This document shows positions 56,139 to 64,000 of a stretch of DNA of 64,000 nt, piece by piece. Position 1 is the first letter of the stretch, and every line of letters begins with the position of its first letter. A model generated the notes under the pieces. That model was not told the DNA's origin. It did no database searches and saw only the letters and a list, made by a program, of their open reading frames with translations. Both the position numbers and the translations under genes were made by a program. Source of the DNA: Flammula alnicola (taxonomy: Eukaryota > Basidiomycota > Agaricomycetes > Agaricales > Strophariaceae); assembly GCA_015499995.1 (NCBI GenBank), contig JADNRV010000194.1, forward strand, positions 28,760 through 92,759, read 5' to 3'.

Positions 56139-56728
56139 ATGTCTTTGGATAGCGCTGAATTTCACGCAGCTGTGAGTTTTTCAAGACTTCATCTCGTGTA
56201 TTGTTTGATGCTAATACGCCAGTAATGCTGCCAGGTTTATGATCTTGTTCGACTCATTCCTACGTGTCGAGTGACCAGTTATGGTGCGTACTACACTTCC
56301 TATGTTAGATGACGTGGTTAAACTATATTTTAATTATAGGTCATATTGCAAAATTGGCTGGGATGCCGAACCATTCACGCCATGTAGGTCAAGGCGAGTA
56401 CAGTGGCTTCAGGTTTCATTTCCACGCAAGGCATCTTAATGCTACCACTTTTCATGCAGCTCTTAAGTTTCTGCCACCGAATACGAATCCGCCTATACCT
56501 TGGCATCGTGTCATTGGCGCATCTGGAACCATCTCTTCACGAGGGCCTGGCACGGATGGCGCCCAACGCCAACGAGATGCACTTGTTGCTGAAGGCGTCG
56601 ATGTTGTGACTGGCCGTACGCGCGAAATGTGGGTAGACCTGGGCCGATTCGGATGGTTTCCTTCGGTCGATGAAGTGAGACGCCAGCAGGCACACAATTC
56701 GGAGGATGAGGGTGCTGAAGCTGAGTAG
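56139..56728 (+). CDS. atl1: Alkyltransferase-like DNA repair protein
   Basis: Exons 56139-56171, 56235-56283, 56340-56387 and 56460-56728 join in phase to 132 aa. It belongs to the MGMT fold DNA-binding domain: YDLVRLIPTCRVTSYGHIAK, MPNHSRHV, LKFLPPNTNPPIPWHRVIGA and SGTISSRG. In true O6-alkylguanine transferases the active site is PCHRV; here it is PWHRV, with Trp in place of the catalytic Cys, which defines ATL proteins. ATLs flip out alkylated bases without repairing them and hand the lesion to nucleotide excision repair. Length is typical and the frame is intact. The symbol follows the fission-yeast name. Confidence 0.88.
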
Positions 56729-56859
56729 ATGCACAGCTTTGTCAAAATTTCCGTCGTCGTAAATCTTATTTAAACCCTTTGATTTATCGATGTTGAACGG
56801 CATACCTTTCCCTCGAAGGTGTATTATCCCTAGCAGCCTGGATGAATTGGTCTGCAAGC

Positions 56860-57780
56860 ATCCTGGTTTGTATCTCAATACATCACCCGGAAAGCACAAG
56901 GGCTCGTCACCAGTGAGCTGGAGCTAGTCGCGTTCGCTCTCCTCAATGGTTTCATGTATTTCCATTGGTGGAATAAGCCACTCGATGTCCGAACGACCAC
57001 TTCGGTATATCCTCTTAAACCAAAGGTTGATGAACTCTCTAACATTGACGATATGCCTGATAAGTCAGATCCCTCTGCAAATGGTGAGTCCTGAACCAAA
57101 CTTTTAATTTCAGGTGTCATTAACATCCGTAAAGTTACAACTCAAAGAGGTCCGCATGAGTCGGATCCGAGTCCCCCCACAAATGGTAAGCCTTTTTCGT
57201 AATTCTGGATGGATGTAAATGACCTCAAATCGTTGCAGCTCGAGGCGATACCACTGAAAAATCCGAATTCACCGCCGCGTCTTGGCCAACTGCATACTCT
57301 CTATATGATTTTCATTACGTGGACAAAGCCACTTCTCATTTCGATGTACTTATAGCAGACTGCATGATATGGCACTGTCTGGCCGTAGTCAAATCATTGG
57401 AGCTGGTCAGATGCGAGTGTCCATTTTACGCACTTGATACGGACGAAGACGAATTCGTTGAGCTATTTTGCGGAACATCTGGCATAGGCATCGTCTTCGG
57501 TACCATTCATTGCGCAGGACGGCACTTCCTATTTCCGACATATGCCAAGGCAATTCTATGGCGCGTGAGCTTGCTCATCGTCGTGGGTGCTCCGGCCATG
57601 TTAGTCATGGTGGGTATTATCGCAACAGGCCGCTACATATGGTCTGGCTCTGTAAACGGGACCTTGGAGGATATCATGGGGAACAGCATTGCAATGTTTT
57701 CATTCAATGTGCTACTGCTGTCTTGCTCAAGTCGAGTGGCCGCCGTTCTTGCCTCACGTTTGAGTCGGACCATTGTTTAA
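56860..57780 (+). pseudogene. 5'-truncated membrane-protein gene
   Basis: Exon-like pieces on the plus strand: QYITRKAQGLVTSELELVAF and FMYFHWWNKPLDVR (about 56875-56965), a middle part to about 57085, a short VINIRKVTTQRGP exon (about 57119-57185), then 57241-57780 with GTIHCAGRHFLFPTYAKAIL and at least two membrane helices (VSLLIVVGAPAMLVMVGIIA; AMFSFNVLLLSCSS). From memory this matches the C-terminal half of a large uncharacterised membrane-protein family of mushrooms. Upstream the frame meets stops within about 10 codons (before 56855), and the usual N-terminal half is missing, so it looks truncated. Confidence 0.55.
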
Positions 57781-58237
57781 TGGATATCGTGTTAGTCCGC
57801 AAGGTATGCAAAACCGAACTTCCGCGTTTATTGATGTTGATGTGTACTTCACAGCCCGAGTTAAGTACATACATGGCTATGGGAGGCTAACGAGTGACTC
57901 CGCAAAGGATACACAGATTGACACATAACCCTTCCCTCATGGTAACATCCAAACCGAGTGTATGACGGAGTAGGTGTGTATTGCCTCATGTGATGGTCGC
58001 ACGTTGTTGATTCTTATCAGCTCTTTGCTGTATACTACTACGTTGACGGATTTCTTTCTGATTATAATCTTGCGAGGGTTGGCGATTCCTGCTTCTCGAA
58101 GTACGAGCACTGGCGACTGATGAGAATGACGGTGTGTGTTTCAAATTCTATTGCACGCTGTCACTTTTTGCGATCATATTTAGCGCAGGCCACACTGTCA
58201 GCACCGCCTGCTAGAAGCCTTGATCCTGTTCATTTTG

Positions 58238-58252
58238 CCCCCCCCCCCCCCC
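58238..58252. repeat. Poly-C tract, 15 bases
   Basis: An uninterrupted run of C, about 95 bp upstream of the ATG at 58347. Such runs are hard to sequence and the true length may differ. Confidence 0.9.
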
Positions 58253-58271
58253 AACCCTTCGCTTCTGAAAT

Positions 58272-58279
58272 TATATAAG
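58272..58279 (+). promoter_or_regulatory. TATA box of secreted-protein gene A
   Basis: TATATAAG about 70 bp before the ATG at 58347, the expected spacing for a strongly expressed fungal gene. Confidence 0.65.
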
Positions 58280-58346
58280 AGTCCTCGCAGCGAAACCAAA
58301 CTGCACCCCTCCCCCTTTTCCTGCTATCCAACGTCTGGCCACCACA

Positions 58347-58998
58347 ATGAATAGCTTTTTTTCTAAAGTTTGCGTCCTACTTTCTGCTCTACCTGCGTTG
58401 GTGTGGTCTCTCACTATTCCGAATGCTGACACTCCTGCATTTTACCTCGTTTCAAGCAGTCAATCCTCTGCGAACCTTCTGGTAACATTCTTTTATAAGC
58501 ACAGTACTACCGCTTATATCTCTTACAGCCTCTCCGAATGAACTCAGGAGGCGCCGGCCACGTATCCCTTCTTGGAGGCGGAACACCTGCGCTGTTCTAC
58601 TTTTATCAAGGACAGCTGACCGTCTACGATCCGAATGGGAATTCATTTCCCTATAGGCCATTGATAGATTCCGCGCAGGATGCAAATGGCTGCGAGAACT
58701 TTGGCGCACTTACCTTCGTCCAAGGCACGAGCACGAACAAGTGTTCAAGATATACTTCTTTCCAAATTCAATCGAACAATCAGGACAGCCAGCTCGGTGC
58801 TGAGTTAGTCTTTAATTACGTCGGAGGGTTCTATGCTTGCAATAGCGGACAAGAGGTCAGTTTCATAGATTATTACTATATACCTGCGAATTCTCTTTGC
58901 TGACAATATTCGTGCCTCAGGTTTGGTACAAGATCAACGCCAACGACGGGCCAAGCGGCTGCCAACCCATCCATCTCTATACCGTTCCTGCGGCTTAA
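58347..58998 (+). CDS. Secreted protein of unknown function, paralogue A
   Basis: Exons 58347-58481, 58529-58855 and 58921-58998 give 179 aa. Residues 1-21 (MNSFFSKVCVLLSALPALVW) form a clear signal peptide. The mature part begins about LTIPNADTPAFYLVSSS and has GHVSLLGGGTPALFYFYQGQ, CENFGALTFV, TNKCSRYTSFQIQS, FNYVGGFYACNSGQ and VWYKINANDGPSGCQPIHLY. Four conserved Cys could form two disulphides, and the repeated Y/F-rich strands suggest a beta-rich fold. I recognise no family. A neighbour with the same exon lengths follows at 59584. Confidence 0.8.
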
Positions 58999-59583
58999 GG
59001 AGACAATCCTGATTGTGGTTCGCTGATGACTTGGATTTCTGGATATAGTACTTCCATGGCTTCCCATATTAACCACCACTTCGAAGGTCCCAGACACTTA
59101 TAAAAAGTTACCTAATAACTTCTGTAACGGACTTTTTGTCATGGACGATTTAAACGAAGGGGCTAGCAACACCTTTTACATCTCTCGTACTTCAATTATA
59201 ATTTGCCATTGTACAGTCCCAATGGGTCCTATAAATTCTCCTTCAAGTATGGGGTTCTCTACTCCATGATGCAGGGGTTAATAGTTCTTGAGGACAGGCT
59301 CTTGAAGGTCCAGGACCATTCTCGGGGCTATACTCACCGGTCTCGAAGCGCTATTGAGCTTTGATTGACAGACCACAAGACCAAGATGTGTATCATTTAC
59401 CAACATTCTTCAACGTTCAAGCATGCTGGAAAGGGCTGGATCGTTACCAGCTTCGCGGGCATTAAGCTCCGCCAAGTTGTGTACCCTTGGCTGGGCATCC
59501 CTTGTGGACTATAAAGTGAGGGAGCCTTCCCGAGTATTTTCTGGTCAAGAGCTCAGCCCTTCGACACTTCAAAAAACCTCAGC
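58999..59583. other. Intergenic with promoter of paralogue B
   Basis: No gene; ends with TATAAAG at 59510-59516 and a CT-rich stretch before the ATG at 59584. Confidence 0.5.
59510..59516 (+). promoter_or_regulatory. TATA box of secreted-protein gene B
   Basis: TATAAAG 74 bp before the ATG at 59584, a spacing almost identical to paralogue A. Confidence 0.65.
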
Positions 59584-60251
59584 ATGAAGTATTTCGGCTC
59601 TAAATTCATTCTCTCTGTCGTTGCATCGCTTGCATTGTGTGTGTCTTCCGTTGTGGTTCCCGGTGCAGACACTCCCCTATTCTACTTCGTCGCGTCGTCC
59701 CCAAATGCATCTTCTAGCCTACTGGTAAGTCGTCAAGCTGTGTTATGTCAGAGCTTCAGACGTCTGACTATCTGTAATGAATTTAGCCTCTAAGAATAAC
59801 TGGCGGTACTGGAGGCTACTCTACTCTCACTGGAACTGGACCCATAGGCCAATTCTATTTTTATCAAGGGCGCCTCACGGTTCTAGATCCAGCGGGGACG
59901 CAAATGACATATCTAACTCTTCTCGGTTTTCCCCTGGGTCCCAATGGATGTGCCACATATGGGCCCCTCGGATTCTTCCCAGGAGCAAGCTCGAATAAAT
60001 GCGCAAGATATGACGGCTTCCAAATCCAATCGGACACCGAAAATAGTCAACTTGGCGCGCAATTGGTGTACAACTACGTGGGTGGATTCTACTCCTGTGG
60101 AAGTGGTCAAGATGTAAGTAGTATATTTTCGCGGGATCTAGTTAATGAACTTCACCTAATCGGCATTTAGATATGGTACAAAGTCTCCGCAGGTGACGGA
60201 CCGACTGGCTGTTCTCCAGTCAGTCTATATACTGTGCCTGTCGTGGCCTGA
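59584..60251 (+). CDS. Secreted protein of unknown function, paralogue B
   Basis: Exons 59584-59724, 59787-60113 and 60171-60251 give 182 aa. The signal peptide is FILSVVASLALCVSSVVVPG-like, then ADTPLFYFVASS. The body parallels paralogue A: IGQFYFYQGRLTVLDPAG, CATYGPLGFFPGASSNKCAR, GFQIQSDTENSQLGAQLVYN, GGFYSCGSGQ and IWYKVSAGDGPTGCSPVSLY. The middle exon is 327 bp in both genes and intron phases match, so this is a tandem duplication. Both have TATA boxes at matching distances. Small secreted Cys-containing proteins of this kind are often surface or effector-like in fungi, but the function is unknown here. Confidence 0.8.
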
Positions 60252-60549
60252 TTCTCGCATTTCAGTACCTGGACGTGGAATAGACAATTATTAGGGCTCT
60301 GGATATTGTTGACATGAACATACAAAGTATATATCGCGTACCGTACAGTGAATCCACAGTTAAGCCAATGCGCAATATTTGACCAGCTCGTGAGAATCTA
60401 TTGAAAACTTGAAGATAGTGGATCGAATGTAGTCACCCAGATGTTGGTACATGCACATAGGCTGGTTCGGGGAAAAATACACTTCGGATACATCTTGATT
60501 GCAGTCTATCGTACAAATGTTGGGTTGATGGAGTCCATTTCTCGGCCCG

Positions 60550-62903
60550 TTAAACTTCTTGCTCATAAGCATCTTCCCATCCGATATCTTCATCCTTATC
60601 TTCGTCGCTTCCCTCGTCTGCCTCGCCGTCTGCGTCCATATCCATATCCTGCAGGGCCAGCACACCCTTTTTGCGTGATTTCGTAGGTTCAGAAGCGGGT
60701 TTCAAGGCTACTGTACCCGGTTCCTCTTCGACGATCACCGTAGGCATGCCAAGAACGCCTTCGCCATCACTTTTATCATCGTCCATGGTATACAGGTCGG
60801 CGTCGTCTTCTCGTCGTTGCCGGTAGTCATGTTGGCTGCTATCGAAGGCAAGCCGCCACTCTCGACGAAGAGGTCCTTTAGAGCATCGTAGTTTATCCGC
60901 TTGCTGTATTTTGGATTCTTTTTGATCAGGTTCCGCACAGACTCGGCGGCTGTATCGCCAGCAGCGGTCGAGGCATCTCTGGGTTTGTTGTTGGTTTTCC
61001 GGCGCTGTAGGAGAAAACGAGAAAATGAGTAAACGAATAACCAAGGGTAAATAATCGAGGTAAATAAAGATAAAAATAAAATGATAGAAAAGAAGTTGCC
61101 ATGATCGAGATACGAACCTTCTTGCTCTTGGATGTCGATGAGGTGTCTTGATCCCCTTGGCTGAAAAAGCCAGTTCAGCAAAACGTTGTATCATGAACGT
61201 GAAAACAGAATAGTATAACACCCTAAGCATCAACAACTCACCTGCGATTGCCTCCAGGTAATCTTTGTTGAGCTCGACCCAAACACGTTCCTTGATTCTC
61301 ACTTCTTCTTCGGAAAGTATGAAGCGATCAAGTTCACCTTCATTCAGTCCCATGAGTTCGTCTATGACGCTAATCTGGGCTAACCGTCGCTGCTCAGCCT
61401 CGTCCAGAGCTTCTGCGAGCCTCGCGCCTTGACTGCCATGCAGGAACGTCGACACCTCCTCAGCGAGGACTTCGGATACAGTTTCGTCCACTAGGTTCAT
61501 CGGCGGTGGCGTAAGACTAGGCGTCGGTATGGAGGAATCCGGTAGAGAGGGCAGAGAATTGAGGAAGGTATCGATTGTTCGAGAAGAGCGGGGTCGATGT
61601 TGCTGTTATCGTCGGGCACAGGTTGGAGTGCATCAACGAGGATGCTGTCGCTGAGAATGGATGGGTCGAGTGGTTGACGTGGCGGAGGTTTCGCTGGTGA
61701 ACCCATAGCAGACACCCCCATCTCTTCCTCCTCAGTATCCTCCCCTCGTTTCCGCTTCCCTTTCCGCTTCTTGCCGTTTTTCTTCGCCTTCGCCTTGCCT
61801 TTCGCGAAAATCCTCCTCTTCGCCAGCATCACCTTGCTCAGCTGCGAGCTTCTCCGCCTCCTCTCGTTCCTTCCCTTTCGTAAACGCCGGTGGATCCATC
61901 TCCTCGTCTAACCAAACATTCCTGAAGTCCGCCAGCGTCAACGCACCGCTCGGGGTCGCCTTGAACTCGTCGAGGCGTTTCTTTAGCGTCGTGTCGGCAA
62001 TTTTAACCACCTGCACGATCTCCTCGATGGATCTCCGGAAGTTGTTCATGCGGGCTGCTAGGAGGAGCGCAGCACCACATATCCCGGCAGGCCGCCGCCC
62101 ACGGGTCATCCAATCGCGGTCGAACCGCTGCACCAGACGGACGGCGTCCGTGGCAACTTTGTGTGTCTCGTCACCGAATTCGAGGAGGCAGAGAAACGAG
62201 AGATGTAGTGGGATGGGTCGACGAGGGGAAGGCGTAGGTTGAGGGTTTGTACGAGTTGGAGATAGGTATGGCCGAGCTCGAAGACGTTGACTTGCAGGAG
62301 GTCCGAAAAGTCGATAAGCATGTAGTTGCGGGTTTCCTTCTGTCGACAGGCTACGTAGAGGCAGACGGCAACGACGTTCATGCTTTTACGGCCTTTTGTA
62401 AATTTGTGTTCGACGGCGAGCGTATAGAGCCGTGTCGCAGCGAGACATACGACTTCAGAGAGCCGGAGGATGTTGGCTATGCTTTGAATCTTTTTATTTG
62501 CTATCGTTAAAAGTCAGCATTGCGTCTTAAATTGGTTGCAAGCAACGTACCATTAGCTATTGTCTGTTCTCTCGATTCATTACTCCCTCGATTGCCATAC
62601 GGACCGCTCATCCTTGCATGGGCTGTCAAACGTTTAGGCACTTGAAATCTAGACGAAAACGTTAAACTCACTGGCTCCTTGACCGACAAACGAGCCTTGC
62701 ACCATGGCAGCCCCATTGGAAGTCTCACCGAATGCGACTTCGCTCACGATGGTATTTTCTTCGACGACCGTCCCACATTGGACACAGAATCCGTTCCCAG
62801 CTGCCTGGTCATATTCGATGACCGTCCCTCCGCAATCCGTGCATACTGGCTACATCATATGTCAGAATAAATGGTGGTAAAATGAGTTTAAAAAATGTAC
62901 CAT
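60550..62903 (-). CDS. brf1: TFIIIB subunit Brf1, with apparent frameshifts
   Basis: Brf1 bridges TFIIIC and RNA polymerase III and sits with TBP and Bdp1 on tRNA and 5S promoters. Exon 1 is only the ATG (62903-62901), followed by a 51-bp intron and a zinc ribbon (PVCTDCGG..., GFCVQCGTVV; C-x2-C pairs). Two cyclin-like TFIIB repeats follow: ANKKIQSIANILRLSEVVCL with VVAVCLYVACRQKETRNYML, then RFDRDWMTRGRRPAGICGAA and LLLAARMNNFRR. The Brf1-specific C-terminus includes INYDALKDLF and ends YEQEV. The reading frame changes four times: near 62181-62190, between about 61735 and 61815, near 61570-61575 and near 60807-60813, with shifts of -1, +1, -1 and -1, mostly at short homopolymers. All protein segments are well conserved, so assembly indels are the simplest explanation, but decay is possible. 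Confidence 0.85.
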
Positions 62904-63423
62904 GTGAACAACGGCTCAGTGAAAGATTAGATTTGGTTTACAAAGAAATTATGAGATCCTGGCTGAAAATTTGGGTTAGAATATATCCTTCATCAATCGG
63001 ATTCAGCACATACATCGAAAGGAATAAAGATAAGAGAAATAAAAAACAGGAAATCGTAAAGGAAAAGGAGTCGTATCACGCTGTCACACAGAGTCATCTT
63101 GGGTTATCAGATCGCGTGACCCGGGATATTCGGGCCGGGGTCGATCACGGAGCGTACAGCAAGGGCAGCTGAGTAACTTGAAGTAGAAAGAATGGAACAT
63201 CATGAGAGAGGCTCAGAGAGCAGAGGTAAATGATATTGTACATGAATTGAGAACATGAAATGTATATACATATGCCGATGGATGTAAGTCGAGCACGAGG
63301 GCCAAATTCCCAATTGTAAGAATCGTGGATGTTCAGGCTGGCAGGCTGCAGCTGGCTTAATGCGCTAAAATGCTAGTCCAGTGTAAGAGAGAGTGCAAGG
63401 TAATAATTCTAGAAGAGTGTCGC
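62904..63423. other. Brf1 promoter and 3' flank of the edge gene
   Basis: No gene on either strand is supported; A-rich sequence around 63010-63070. The Brf1 start region lies at its left border. Confidence 0.45.
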
Positions 63424-64000
63424 TTAGGATGTATGGCGTAGGGTAGATGTGGCAGAGTGTATATTTTTATCTTCTGGGTTGGAGAGGTCGCTCATCCAGT
63501 TTCGAGAGAATTCCTGTATCACCTCCTCGGCCAGATCTCTGGCAAGTTTGTCGGAAGGTCTATCGATCTCGGGGTCTAATGGCTTTTTGAAGCCCAAAGA
63601 GCGGTTACGCGAGGGAACTTTATGGTCTTCTGTAAACCTATCTTCGAGATGATTATCTCTGAAAGACGGGCCCATATCTGTGGGGTCGATTGGTGAATTC
63701 GGGGTGGGAGGGGGAAGCGTCCACGTGCCAGTACGAGGCGAGAAGGAAATTTGATTTCTTCCTTTGGGAAAAAATCGCTGGCAGACTATGAGCCTCATCA
63801 AAGGAGTACGGTAGGCCCGAACGAGGCAAAGGCGGTAACGTAGACAAAAATGGATCCGTGAAAATTGGCGGAGAGCCCTGAAAGAGAGTAGGATACTCAT
63901 TTCCGTCCTGTGAAATAGATTGAGCGACATAAAAACATGGCGAAACACGGAGACGTACATTGGATTGGTCCCTGGACAAGGAGTTCGAGGCCTTTGGTGC
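63424..64000 (-). CDS. Partial unrecognised gene at the window edge, one frameshift
   Basis: Minus-strand reading enters at 64000 (SNSLSRDQSNVRLRVSP, SISQDGNEYPTLFQGSPP) and runs to about 63775. At the A run 63769-63774 (T run on the coding strand) the sensible frame changes by one base and continues GRNQISFSPRTGTWTLPP, SFRDNHLEDRFTEDHKV and ARDLAEEVIQEFSRNWMSDL to a stop at 63424. One T fewer in the run would join them as AIFPKGRNQ. I recognise no domain. The product is Pro/Ser/Arg-rich, then helical and acidic. The 5' end is outside the window. Confidence 0.45.
   Translation of the reverse strand, partial: HQRPRTPCPGTNPMYVSVFRHVFMSLNLFHRTEMSILLSFRALRQFSRIHFCLRYRLCLVRAYRTPLMRLIVCQRFFPKGRNQISFSPRTGTWTLPPPTPNSPIDPTDMGPSFRDNHLEDRFTEDHKVPSRNRSLGFKKPLDPEIDRPSDKLARDLAEEVIQEFSRNWMSDLSNPEDKNIHSATSTLRHTS

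Larger units (their letters stand above)
57781..58346. other. Intergenic with poly-C tract and promoter
   Basis: No gene. Contains a 15-base C run at 58238-58252 and the TATA box of the following gene. Confidence 0.5.

Noticed and set aside
1..64000. tRNA, rRNA or CRISPR features
   Set aside because: I looked for A/B-box-like tRNA patterns, long conserved rRNA-like stretches and spaced repeats and found none; a tRNA scan could still find a weak one.

Overview
The window looks like a chromosome segment of a filamentous mushroom-forming basidiomycete (Agaricomycetes). Evidence: genes split by many 45-75 nt GT..AG introns, a Nik1-type histidine kinase with seven HAMP repeats, a fungal Brf1, a chromodomain Ty3/Gypsy element, a hAT transposon, and a TET/JBP-type oxygenase next to multi-exon genes of the kind that ride with mobile DNA in these fungi. 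No bacterial features, CRISPR array, rRNA or convincing tRNA were seen.

Left third (1-20.9 kb), accessory DNA. A 5'-partial gene (exons at 1-36, 102-224, 5692-6309, 6384-6430) is split by a 5.4 kb foldback element whose 2.3-2.5 kb inverted arms carry CAG/CTG hairpin arrays; the insertion lies inside an intron, so the reading frame survives. Facing it are an intronless 525-aa gene (6630-8207, minus) and, 39 nt upstream, a nine-exon TET/JBP-like dioxygenase (8247-10781, minus). After about 2.5 kb of relic DNA come two divergent unrecognised genes (13288-15828 minus; 16931-18123 plus) separated by a tandemly duplicated promoter region, then a small coiled-coil gene between short direct repeats.

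Middle (20.9-49.8 kb). A TPR plus CCCH zinc-finger gene and a methyltransferase-like gene precede a 12.9 kb chromodomain Ty3/Gypsy retrotransposon (24773-37679; identical-looking 284 bp LTRs, 5-bp target duplication). An apparently complete 3.3 kb hAT transposon (29280-32605, 8-bp duplication) is nested in it between protease and reverse transcriptase. The retroelement carries an unexplained ~600-aa insert between zinc knuckle and protease and a 348-aa extra ORF after the chromodomain, and is also broken by an in-frame TGA and a frameshift. It sits at the edge of a TIR element carrying a broken DNAJC3-like TPR gene fragment. Further right are a 647 bp TA-flanked MITE, a second methyltransferase copy, and two copies of a small 138-aa gene, so this stretch is built from segmental duplications and mobile elements.

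Right quarter (49.8-64 kb), core genes. A group III hybrid histidine kinase (HOG-pathway type), an alkyltransferase-like DNA-repair protein, a 5'-truncated membrane-protein relic, two tandem secreted-protein paralogues, TFIIIB subunit Brf1 (minus; ATG-only first exon, four apparent frameshifts) and a 3' partial gene at the right edge with another homopolymer frameshift. The clustering of one-base breaks near homopolymers suggests either assembly indels or decay, which raw reads would settle.
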